From NCBI GenBank assembly GCA_964353635.1, contig CAYGVS010000006.1, forward strand, positions 1 to 41,141: a stretch of 41,141 nucleotides of DNA, read 5' to 3'. This DNA is from JAPLVB01 sp964353635 (GTDB taxonomy: Archaea > Aenigmatarchaeota > Aenigmatarchaeia > QMZP01). A program made the translations under genes and the position numbers. Within the stretch, counting starts at the first letter, position 1; every line of letters starts with the position of its first letter. The notes beneath the pieces are model-generated. The model searched no databases, was not told the origin of the DNA, and worked only from the letters and a program-made list of their open reading frames with translations. Shown in pieces: positions 1 through 6,795 of the stretch.

Positions 1-812
1 AGTATGGTGAAGCTTACTGCAAGGCCCCAGAAGAGCCTGGATTCCGCGCACTTCAGGTAATCCAGGAGATTTCCCCTGGTTAAGCCTTCTATCAGCAGGA
101 AGGAAGTGGCGCCAACAATCATAAGCAGCATGACAATCCCTTCAACCCATATGCTATGGTAAGCTGCAATGGAGCTGTCCTTTGCTGAGAAGCCGCCTGT
201 GCATATGGCTGAAAGGCCAGTCGAAAGGGAATCGAAAAGGCCTATGCCTGTGAGCATGAGAAGGATTATGCCGAACACGGTGAGCAAGCCGTATATACCG
301 GCCACCCTCCTGATAAGCGATCTCTGCCTTCCTTCATCAAGCTCGGGCCTCCTGCCATAATAAGAGGATATCCCAGGGGACCTGACAAGGAAAATGAATA
401 TCACTAGCACACCCAGGCCTCCTGCCCACTGGGTCAGGGCCCTCCAGAAAACCAGCGAGTAAGGCAGGCTCTCAGGCTTCACAGCGGTCATACCTGTTGT
501 GGTGAACCCGGAAAAGCTTTCAAATGCTGCGTCCAGCGGCCCAATATCCCAAAGGAACGGAATCGAACCGATCAAGGAGACCACGACAAGGCCGAGGCTC
601 GCCAGCACCATGGCAGAGCTCATGTTGAGCTCCTTCTTCTTGAATTTTCTGTCCAGCAGCAGACCAAGGATGAAGGATATCACCGCAGTGATGAAGAACA
701 GAGTGTGCGTGCTCTCGCCATAAGCCCATGCCACAAAGACAGGGATGATAGCAAGTATGCCTGCAGCCTCCAGCACGGTTCCCAGATATGAGAGCACAGA
801 ACGGAATTCCAT
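1..812 (-). CDS. trkH: TrkH-family potassium uptake membrane protein (3' end cut by window)
   Basis: The frame is open from an ATG at 812-810 to the window edge, giving 270 residues of a family usually near 480. It is the ion-translocating subunit of Trk/Ktr-type K+ uptake in the cytoplasmic membrane. Two of the four filter-type pore loops are visible: SGFTTTGMTAV near residues 101-111 and STGLSAICTGGFSAKD near 197-212. The WRALTQWAGGLGVLV helix start at about 123-137 is also typical. Several hydrophobic helices alternate with basic loops. A TrkA-type regulatory subunit would be expected, but none is visible here. The reading is secure; only the C-terminal half is unseen. Confidence 0.93.
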   Translation of the reverse strand, partial: MEFRSVLSYLGTVLEAAGILAIIPVFVAWAYGESTHTLFFITAVISFILGLLLDRKFKKKELNMSSAMVLASLGLVVVSLIGSIPFLWDIGPLDAAFESFSGFTTTGMTAVKPESLPYSLVFWRALTQWAGGLGVLVIFIFLVRSPGISSYYGRRPELDEGRQRSLIRRVAGIYGLLTVFGIILLMLTGIGLFDSLSTGLSAICTGGFSAKDSSIAAYHSIWVEGIVMLLMIVGATSFLLIEGLTRGNLLDYLKCAESRLFWGLAVSFTI

Positions 813-967
813 AAAGTTATTTGGGAGCCCAGGTATAAAAATCCAGGCCTCAAATACTAATCATGTCCCTACGCTTAAATGCGAATCCCCCCATTGTCTG
901 CACATATAGCTTTTTATTTGCCTTATCATATAATTATTTTATCCAGATTCAGGCCGGTGCGAGGAAG

Positions 968-981
968 CTTTAAATATATTG
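968..981 (+). promoter_or_regulatory. TATA box for the nucleotidyltransferase-HEPN gene
   Basis: CTTTAAATATATTG is centred about 33 nt before the ATG at 1008. Archaeal transcription starts about 25 nt downstream of the box, so the leader would be only a few nucleotides. The same arrangement (TTTAAAT-like box, then ATG about 25-35 nt later) recurs before several genes here and helps to decide starts. Confidence 0.6.
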
Positions 982-1007
982 AATTGTCATTATTTAGTAG
1001 TGATTAA

Positions 1008-2333
1008 ATGCCAAAAAAAGAGTCGGTCAAGAAAAAGAAATCTGCTTCTGTTAAGCACTTGGAAGAATCCCAGGATTCTTCTGAAGAGAAGAGGTTCAAA
1101 AAGCTGAGAAGCGAGCCTGAGGACGAGGACGGCCATATGATCGACCAGGCTGAACTCGAAGCCGAAAAGCCGCAGAAAGGCAAACGTGGGAAGGAAGGCG
1201 GCAAAGCCGCCTTCAAGCAAAAGTCCGAGGGTATAGGCCGTGAGAAGAGGGTGGAGATACTCAAGAACTTCACCAAAGAAGTCCTGAAGAAATACGGCCC
1301 CCTGGTGCGCTCGATAGTCCTGTTCGGCTCCACAGCCAGGAACGAGTTCCGTGGGGAATCGGACATCGATGTTTTCATCATTGTGGATGACACAAGGCAT
1401 AAGATATCCCCTCAGCTCAAGGAGAAGATGGAAGAGGACTTTGACAAGATCGCAAAGGCCCAGTCCAAGCAGCTCTCTGTCCAGCAGCCCTACCTCCTCA
1501 CGGAATTCTGGGGGATGGTCAGGGAAGGCCACCCAATCGTCTTTAACTTCATAAGGGAGGGCGTCCCTGTCTATGACAAGGACATTTTCCTTCCCATAAA
1601 GCGCCTCCTTCAGATGGGCGAGATTAGGCCCTCAAAGGAGGCGGTGGAGAAGTACATAGAGCGCGGGCCGAAGCGCATAAAGAGGGTGGAGAGCGCAAGG
1701 ACCTACATGGTGGTGGAGGACCTTTATTATGCGATGCTCGAGAGCGCCCAGGCTGTGCTCATGTTCCTTGGGAAGAGCCCGCCAAGGCCTCCTGACGCCG
1801 CAGACACGCTCAGGAAGACCCTGGTGAAGATGAACCTCCTTGAAGAGGACTATGTGAAGCAGCTTGAGGACATCATCCAGGTCAGGAAGGAGGTCGAACA
1901 CAAGAGGATAAAGACCATCACAGGGGCCGAGGTCGACGAGTGGATAAAGAAGTCAAAGGCCTTCGTGAAGAAGATGCAGTCCCTCATAGTCAAGATAGAG
2001 GTCCTCAAGCGGGAGAACATGGTGGAGAAATCATATGAAATAATGAGCGAGACAGCCGCAACTGTCCTGAAAGCGATGGGCAAGCCTGTGGAAGGCAAGA
2101 CCCAGCTAAGGCACGCCTTTGAGAAGAACCTTGTCAAGCCAGGCCTTGTCTCAGAGAAATACCTGGAGGTCTTCGCAGAGCTGGAGAAGATGCTCCAGAT
2201 CGTGAAGAAGGGCAAGACTCTGGACCTCCAGAAGCAGCAGATACTCATGAACAGGGAGTATGTCCGCAAGTTCATAAGGGAGGCAGGCCGCCTGCTAAAG
2301 AAGAAGATACAGGTTGACGAGGGAGAGGAGTAG
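1008..2333 (+). CDS. Nucleotidyltransferase (MNT-like) fused to HEPN-like helical domains
   Basis: 441 residues. Residues 1-80 are highly charged and low in complexity. A polymerase-beta-type nucleotidyltransferase core follows, with GS at 107-108 and the metal-binding SDIDVF (D119, D121). From about 225 come two alpha-helical segments of HEPN type. The first carries RKEVEH (R293 and H298), the R-x4-H signature of HEPN ribonucleases; the second (about 335-430) lacks it. In toxin-antitoxin pairs the MNT protein modifies and silences a separate HEPN toxin, and here the two are one chain. Residues 63-69 (EGGKAAF) are encoded exactly by a palindromic repeat in the linker. The nucleotidyltransferase call is strong; the HEPN call is moderate. 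Target unknown. Confidence 0.8.
   Translation: MPKKESVKKKKSASVKHLEESQDSSEEKRFKKLRSEPEDEDGHMIDQAELEAEKPQKGKRGKEGGKAAFKQKSEGIGREKRVEILKNFTKEVLKKYGPLVRSIVLFGSTARNEFRGESDIDVFIIVDDTRHKISPQLKEKMEEDFDKIAKAQSKQLSVQQPYLLTEFWGMVREGHPIVFNFIREGVPVYDKDIFLPIKRLLQMGEIRPSKEAVEKYIERGPKRIKRVESARTYMVVEDLYYAMLESAQAVLMFLGKSPPRPPDAADTLRKTLVKMNLLEEDYVKQLEDIIQVRKEVEHKRIKTITGAEVDEWIKKSKAFVKKMQSLIVKIEVLKRENMVEKSYEIMSETAATVLKAMGKPVEGKTQLRHAFEKNLVKPGLVSEKYLEVFAELEKMLQIVKKGKTLDLQKQQILMNREYVRKFIREAGRLLKKKIQVDEGEE
1194..1214. repeat. GAAGGCG ladder element, single rung, inside a coding region
   Basis: Arm GAAGGCGGC (1194-1202), loop AAA, arm GCCGCCTTC (1206-1214): a perfect 9-bp hairpin. It is 21 nt long, so the frame is kept, and it encodes EGGKAAF. 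The same 21 nt, reverse-complemented, occur at 33813-33833 in an unrelated minus-strand gene and encode the same heptapeptide. Confidence 0.85.
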
Positions 2334-2352
2334 CCGATTCCAAGGCCTTTGT

Positions 2353-2559
2353 TCATTTAGGATATTTCTTATCCCATTCTTCATAGAATATCTTCATGAA
2401 TTCTGGGATGCCCCTGCTCCATATTCCATTTTCAAATGCTCCCCTGTTTGCATCAACCATTGCCGTGCTTGCTTCATTTGGCCTATAAGATGATGAGTCA
2501 AGGAATCCCTGGATATAAGCCCTAACCCTCGGCTCATCAATGATTATATCATCAGACAT
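2353..2559 (-). CDS. Small hypothetical acidic protein (68 aa)
   Basis: Not recognised. It starts with ATG at 2559 and is preceded on the minus strand by a TATA-like AATAAAAAG about 20-25 nt upstream. The N-terminus is acidic (MSDDIIIDEP) and the C-terminus rich in aromatic and charged residues (FYEEWDKKYPK). There is no transmembrane segment, signal peptide or cysteine. It converges on the nucleotidyltransferase gene with a 19-nt gap. Nothing overlaps it on the other strand, which favours a real gene. Confidence 0.55.
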   Translation of the reverse strand: MSDDIIIDEPRVRAYIQGFLDSSSYRPNEASTAMVDANRGAFENGIWSRGIPEFMKIFYEEWDKKYPK

Positions 2560-2613
2560 GTTTTGCTTGTAAAAACAATCTTTTTATTAGAATATTGTTC
2601 CAATGGTATGAGG

Positions 2614-3033
2614 TTAAGGCTTTCCCAATCTTCTTTCCTGCGAATCAAGCAAATCATTCACGAGCCGGTCTGCCATCTTCAGCACAGGGTTCTCCCTGGA
2701 CACGCTTGCATACGTCACCTTCAAGCCTTTCTCCAGGGCCTTTGTCTTCTCGAAAAGCGGCTTCAGGAGAGCGTTCTTAACCTTATATTCCCCTTTGAGC
2801 TGCCTGCACACAAGTTCGCTGTCAGAATATAGCTTTATCTCCTTCGCTCCCTGAGAATGCGCCAGCTCCAGGGCCTTTATCACGGCTGTGTACTCGGCCT
2901 GATTGTTCGTGGCAGGGCCTATATATTCCCCATGCCGTTTCAGGAGCTTCCCCTCCTGGAAAATCAGAATCGCTATCGCAGCAGGTCCAGGATTGCCTCT
3001 TGAGCCTGCGTCCGTGTAAATCAATAGCTTCAT
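2614..3033 (-). CDS. rnhA: Ribonuclease HI
   Basis: 139 residues, a compact type 1 RNase H that cleaves the RNA strand of RNA-DNA hybrids. Acidic catalytic residues sit where expected: D8 in YTDAGSRGNPG, E47 in NNQAEYTAV, D71 in YSDSELV and D122 in KMADRLVN. The basic handle region of the E. coli enzyme is reduced, as is usual for archaeal type 1 enzymes. It is monocistronic and read away from the secreted-protein gene behind it. Confident assignment. Confidence 0.92.
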   Translation of the reverse strand: MKLLIYTDAGSRGNPGPAAIAILIFQEGKLLKRHGEYIGPATNNQAEYTAVIKALELAHSQGAKEIKLYSDSELVCRQLKGEYKVKNALLKPLFEKTKALEKGLKVTYASVSRENPVLKMADRLVNDLLDSQERRLGKP

Positions 3034-3095
3034 GTTATCACTAAAAATATTAGGTTAGCAAGTTAAAAATGGAATCCATAAGCTTGCCTGAGCTG

Positions 3096-5009
3096 TCATC
3101 CTGAGCATCCCTTTTTATACAACCCAATCGCTTCTATCAGCTCCCTTATGGTCACGTCCTGGTTGTTCATTAGCCAGCGAACTATGAAGGCTGAGAGTTC
3201 TGTCATGTCCACGCATCCGTCGCAGTTGGTGTCGGATTTGTGGAGGCATGCCTGGCACCTTCCTCCTGTGCAGCAGGTTGCACAGTCAGAACTGGACTGA
3301 AAGGAGCCGGAGCAGGTTTGGTTGGCTGAGCAGCAGGTGCCGCTAATCTGGGAACAGTTTTGAGAAGTAGAGGAATTTGTATATTCATATGTCCCAATGT
3401 CAGGTGCAGAGCCTTCATAAGCAAGGCTTATTCCCTGCCCGTTTGTCCAGGTAAGAGATGGTGTAAAAGTAATCGTATTTGTGGTGTAATTGACATTGCT
3501 TATTGTAGCTGTCGCAGTTTGCCCTTGAAGTTGAATCGTATCCCCAACTACATTCGCACCAGTAATAGCTGAACCTATTCCCCATCCATCAAAAAAATAT
3601 CCTGCATCTGCAACCTGAAACTGAGTACCTGAACCACTCAAACTTGTGATATTTGTTAAGAATCCACCATTATTTATACAAGGGCTGCTTGACTGCAGAT
3701 GGAAGTCAAACTGGTTTTCATCCATGGGATCAGGAGTCCCAATTATGTTAACAAATTTTGGATCACCATATACCCCTCCGTTCCATTCATTTGCAATAAT
3801 TTGCCACGATGGTACCTGTTTTTGATAATCAATCAGGTCAATGGCGGCACCAAGAGTATTTAAGTTTTGATACCAAATGTTATTTTTGAAAACATTCTGT
3901 TGGCAATTTGCATCGTCCTGCATACAACCACCATGACTGTAGACTTCCTGCCAGTTAACAGTTTTCCATGTTTGCGAGCGGTCATGTCCATTATACCAAA
4001 ATACGTTATTATAGACCTTGTTATAGCTAGGGGGGAGGCGAGGGTCCGCATATTTATATGAGAAATACCCACTCACAGCGTTTTGATAAACCATATTTTT
4101 TCTAATAATGTTATTTGGTGAAAATATAGCAAGTCCATCTCCACTTGGATCATCATCTGGACTTCCCGAGCCGTAGGCAATCCGATTTCCCTCTACTAGG
4201 TTCCTTCCTGCATCGGTCGTTCCCATCATATACAGCACTCGATTCCCGTAAAGAGATCCATTATAATTAGACCATGCATCGTTATGAACATAATTGTTTC
4301 TGAAAACATTATGATTACCGTGCAAACCTACAACGTGGTGACCACCATGATAGAAAGTATTATTTTCAATTAGATTATAGGAGCTTGGATCAAGGCCATT
4401 ATCCCAACCTATGTCAATGATAGCCCCGTTATCATTCGGATCAAAATACCCATAATTACCGAATGCGCAATCGTGTATCCAGTTATAATTTGATCCACTA
4501 CCGCCATTTGATTGCAACTCAGAAGCATCCCAACTCGTTGGTACTGAAGGAAAACCTATAAAACTACAATGAGAGATTTCGTTATGAGAAGCATCCCAGA
4601 GCTGAAGATGAAGTGTCCAATTAATGCAATCAATTCCATACACTTTAATATAATTTTGACCGTTTTGCAAATGTACACATCCTTGCCAATTAGCGCTACT
4701 CCCCACAAAGTCAACTTCTTCACCATTGTAGGCAGAAAAAGTAATCATATTGCCTGATGATGTGCCTGAATTTGTAGGGTTAATTCCACCTGAGAAACCT
4801 GAAAATGTGTATATTCCTCCCCTCAAATAAACTGTATCACCTGCCTGCGCATTCTGGTTTGCAGTACCCAAAAAGCATGGAGTATTTATGTTCGTGCATT
4901 GCGACCATGCAGCTGAACCATTGGGGGCAACGAAGTGGTCGGTTGCCTGAGAAAATGGAACTGCTGATAAAAGAACTATCCCAAGCGGAAGCAGGAGCGA
5001 GGCTTTCAT
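3096..5009 (-). CDS. Secreted right-handed beta-helix protein with cysteine-rich module and dockerin-like tail
   Basis: 637 residues. Residues 1-22 form a signal peptide (MKASLLLPLGIVLLSAVPFS). The body is an Asn/Gly-rich parallel beta-helix of pectate-lyase type, with many short motifs such as NLIENNTFYH and NVFRNNYVH. A cysteine-rich module (SGTCCSANQTC ... CCTGGRCQAC) follows. The last 48 residues hold DTNCDGCVDMTEL, a dockerin/EF-hand-like calcium loop, and an amphipathic repeat. It is probably a surface or secreted polysaccharide-binding or lyase-like protein; the substrate is unknown. The central part is richer in AT than the two ends. The same cysteine module recurs in the gene at 37982. 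Confidence 0.8.
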   Translation of the reverse strand: MKASLLLPLGIVLLSAVPFSQATDHFVAPNGSAAWSQCTNINTPCFLGTANQNAQAGDTVYLRGGIYTFSGFSGGINPTNSGTSSGNMITFSAYNGEEVDFVGSSANWQGCVHLQNGQNYIKVYGIDCINWTLHLQLWDASHNEISHCSFIGFPSVPTSWDASELQSNGGSGSNYNWIHDCAFGNYGYFDPNDNGAIIDIGWDNGLDPSSYNLIENNTFYHGGHHVVGLHGNHNVFRNNYVHNDAWSNYNGSLYGNRVLYMMGTTDAGRNLVEGNRIAYGSGSPDDDPSGDGLAIFSPNNIIRKNMVYQNAVSGYFSYKYADPRLPPSYNKVYNNVFWYNGHDRSQTWKTVNWQEVYSHGGCMQDDANCQQNVFKNNIWYQNLNTLGAAIDLIDYQKQVPSWQIIANEWNGGVYGDPKFVNIIGTPDPMDENQFDFHLQSSSPCINNGGFLTNITSLSGSGTQFQVADAGYFFDGWGIGSAITGANVVGDTIQLQGQTATATISNVNYTTNTITFTPSLTWTNGQGISLAYEGSAPDIGTYEYTNSSTSQNCSQISGTCCSANQTCSGSFQSSSDCATCCTGGRCQACLHKSDTNCDGCVDMTELSAFIVRWLMNNQDVTIRELIEAIGLYKKGCSG

Positions 5010-5050
5010 TAATTTATATTTGTCTTTTGAAGTTAAAGAGCGTTCTTATT

Positions 5051-6352
5051 TCACAATCCAATAGCCTCCGCGAAAATCTCCAGACCCCGCTCCAGTTCGT
5101 CCTTCTCTATGACCAGAGGAGGTATCAGCCTGATTGTGGAGTAGCCGCAGCCAATAACAATCAGCCCATTCCTGAAACACTCCGCCTCCACTCTGCCGAC
5201 CTCTTCAGGAGCCGGCTTCTTGGTCTTCCTGTCCTTTACCAGCTCCGCAGCCATCATGAGCCCTTCTCCCCGAACATCGCCTATTAGCTTCTTCTCATGC
5301 ATAATGTCCTTCAGGTATTTCTTGCCGAACTCTCCCAATTTCTCTGCTTTTAACCAGAGCTTTTCCCTCTGGATATAGCCTATCGAGGCCATGGCTGCAG
5401 CGCATGCAAGGGGGTTGCCCCCAAACGTGTTGGCATGCGCTCCCCTGGGCCAGGACATCACCTCCCTCTTAGCCACGCACGCACCCATGGGCATCCCGTC
5501 TGCAATGGCCTTTGAGACGCATATGATATCAGGCTCCACCCCGTACAGTTGGGAGGCGAACATCTTCCCTGTGCGGGCGAATCCTGTCTGTATCTCGTCC
5601 AGCATGTAAAGGCAGCCCTCCTCCTTGCAGAGCTTCTGGAGCTCCTTATGGAAGCCTCTTGGAGGGGTTATGTAGCCGCCCTCTCCTTGTATGGGCTCGG
5701 CAAGTATCCCTGCCAGCTCGTCCTGGGGGACTATCCTCTTGAGCACCTGGCTCCTCAGGTATTCCAGGCAGCCTTCCCCCTTTTCGCAAGCCTCCTTCTT
5801 TCCCAGGGGGCACCTGTAGCAATAGGGGAACGGGGTGTAATCTATCCCAGGCACAAGGGGACTGAAATGGTCCCTGTGCAGGAGCTTGCTTGAGGAGAGA
5901 GACATGCTCCCGAAAGTCCTTCCATGGAAAGCCCCGAGGAAGGAAATCATGCGAGGCTTCTTGGTGTACCACCTTGCAAGCTTGAACGCGCACTCCACTG
6001 TCTCTGTCCCAGAGTTTGTGAAGAATACCCTCTTCCTGAACTTCCCGGGGGTTATCTCGCACAGCTTCTCAGCCAGCCTCACAGAAGGCTCGTTATAGAA
6101 ATCAGTGCCTGCATTATGCAGTATCTTCTCGCTCTGCTCCCGTATTGCCTTCACGACCTCCGGGTTCGAGTGCCCAACATTAGCGACGGCGATCCCTGAG
6201 GTGAAGTCCATGTACCTCTTCCCGTCCACGTCCCACAGGTAGATACCTTTCCCTCGGTCTATGACCAGGGGGTAATTAGCCCTTGTATAGGAAGGGGAAA
6301 TCACTCTTTTGTCGCGCCTGATTATTCTCTCAGAATTTGAGGGTTTTGGCAT
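5051..6352 (-). CDS. Class III PLP-dependent aminotransferase (acetylornithine/GABA family, or related racemase)
   Basis: 433 residues, full length for the class. The PLP site includes NSGTET (113-118), LDEIQTGFARTG with D252, and the Schiff-base lysine K281 in CVSKAIADG. The N-terminal pattern SPSYTRANYPLVIDRGKG and the internal FPYCYRCPLG cysteine pair (178, 181) resemble the Thermococcales proteins annotated as ornithine/GABA aminotransferases, some of which are amino-acid racemases. The substrate therefore stays open. No arginine or lysine biosynthesis genes flank it. A TATA-like sequence near 6374-6384 precedes it on the minus strand. Confidence 0.88.
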   Translation of the reverse strand: MPKPSNSERIIRRDKRVISPSYTRANYPLVIDRGKGIYLWDVDGKRYMDFTSGIAVANVGHSNPEVVKAIREQSEKILHNAGTDFYNEPSVRLAEKLCEITPGKFRKRVFFTNSGTETVECAFKLARWYTKKPRMISFLGAFHGRTFGSMSLSSSKLLHRDHFSPLVPGIDYTPFPYCYRCPLGKKEACEKGEGCLEYLRSQVLKRIVPQDELAGILAEPIQGEGGYITPPRGFHKELQKLCKEEGCLYMLDEIQTGFARTGKMFASQLYGVEPDIICVSKAIADGMPMGACVAKREVMSWPRGAHANTFGGNPLACAAAMASIGYIQREKLWLKAEKLGEFGKKYLKDIMHEKKLIGDVRGEGLMMAAELVKDRKTKKPAPEEVGRVEAECFRNGLIVIGCGYSTIRLIPPLVIEKDELERGLEIFAEAIGL

Positions 6353-6396
6353 ATATTTATTATTGTTGTGTTTGCTATATTAACCATCTACAGATT

Positions 6397-6418
6397 GAAG
6401 GCGACAAGAGTCGCCTTC
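6397..6418. repeat. GAAGGCG ladder element, single rung, just upstream of the tRNA
   Basis: Arm GAAGGCGAC (6397-6405), loop AAGA, arm GTCGCCTTC (6410-6418): a perfect 9-bp stem. It ends 11 nt before the first base of the tRNA, in the position of a tRNA 5' leader or promoter. The arm is the AC/GT version, unlike the GC/GC version in the coding copies. Confidence 0.85.
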
Positions 6419-6465
6419 TGTCCGTAATCGGGGCCATGGTGTAGTTTGGTCTAGCATCGGAGCTT

Positions 6466-6586
6466 GCGGCCTGGACAGAAGTCGGCCAAAGAATTGAAGG
6501 CATACGTTAGAATGAAGGTGACAAGAGTCGCCTTCCAGCCGAAATCCGCCTTCAAATGGAAAAAGACCCTGTCCGGCCGTGCTTAA
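6466..6586 (+). other. Putative first tRNA intron (anticodon loop)
   Basis: About 121 nt between T33 and the presumed C34. It folds as one long nested hairpin: CGGCC (6467-6471) with GGCCG (6575-6579), GGACAG (6473-6478) with CTGTCC (6569-6574), then two ladder rungs. Boundaries are inferred from the tRNA fold, not from a splice motif. A different register would give anticodon GGG or GCG. Confidence 0.55.
6496..6553. repeat. GAAGGCG ladder element, two rungs, in tRNA intron 1
   Basis: The inner rung is GAAGGTGAC (6514-6522), loop AAGA, GTCGCCTTC (6527-6535), with one G-U pair. The outer rung is GAAGGCATA (6496-6504) opposite TCCGCCTTC (6545-6553), pairing over its first six positions. The spacers are exactly 9 nt on each side, so both rungs share one centre (6524.5) and the 18-nt period is kept. 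The outer rung looks partly decayed. Confidence 0.8.
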
Positions 6587-6597
6587 CGGGTGCTCCC

Positions 6598-6660
6598 AGT
6601 CGTGAAGTTGGAAGGCGTCAAAAGACGCCTTCAGACAAGAAGTGGAGCAGGATCAGCTTC
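6598..6660 (+). other. Putative second tRNA intron (variable loop)
   Basis: About 63 nt separate the anticodon stem end C6597 from the T-arm. An AG occurs at both edges, so three equivalent cut registers all leave the same variable loop CAGAC. The segment carries a ladder hairpin. TTCAGAC occurs twice (6630-6636 and 6658-6664), perhaps a trace of the insertion event. Confidence 0.5.
6611..6632. repeat. GAAGGCG ladder element, single rung, in tRNA intron 2
   Basis: Arm GAAGGCGTC (6611-6619), loop AAAA, arm GACGCCTTC (6624-6632), a perfect 9-bp stem of the TC/GA version. No second rung is found 18 nt outward. Confidence 0.85.
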
Positions 6661-6795
6661 AGACTCGAGTTCAAATCTCGATGGCCCCATCTTCCTAAAG
6701 TACTTCAAGGAATCGCTTTCTGTAGGAAGCGTCTAGGAAATGGATTTAAATTAGTTACTATCCAATAATAACTATATGATTTATCTGGTGGTTGA

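Larger units (their letters stand above)
6430..6689 (+). tRNA. tRNA gene, probably Pro, interrupted by two insertions
   Basis: The acceptor is GGGGCCA (6430-6436) with TGGCCCC (6682-6688) and discriminator A6689. The D-arm is GTGT/GCAT with the loop AGTTTGGTCTA, typical of archaeal tRNA-Pro. The T-arm is TCGAG, TTCAAAT, CTCGA (6665-6681). The anticodon stem GGAGC (6459-6463) pairs perfectly only with GCTCC at 6592-6596. Joining TT to CGGGT gives a Pro loop (anticodon CGG; GGG if the junction moves by one). A second insertion then separates the anticodon stem from the T-arm, leaving variable loop CAGAC. No textbook bulge-helix-bulge is evident at either junction, so exact splice sites and even function are uncertain. 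Confidence 0.7.

Noticed and set aside
6430..6689. Reading the tRNA as Arg(GCG) with a single intron from the anticodon loop to GCTTC at 6656-6660
   Set aside because: GGAGC pairs with GCTTC only with a G-U pair, while GCTCC at 6592-6596 is a perfect match with a Pro-type loop before it. The D-loop is of Pro type and lacks the A20 expected in Arg.
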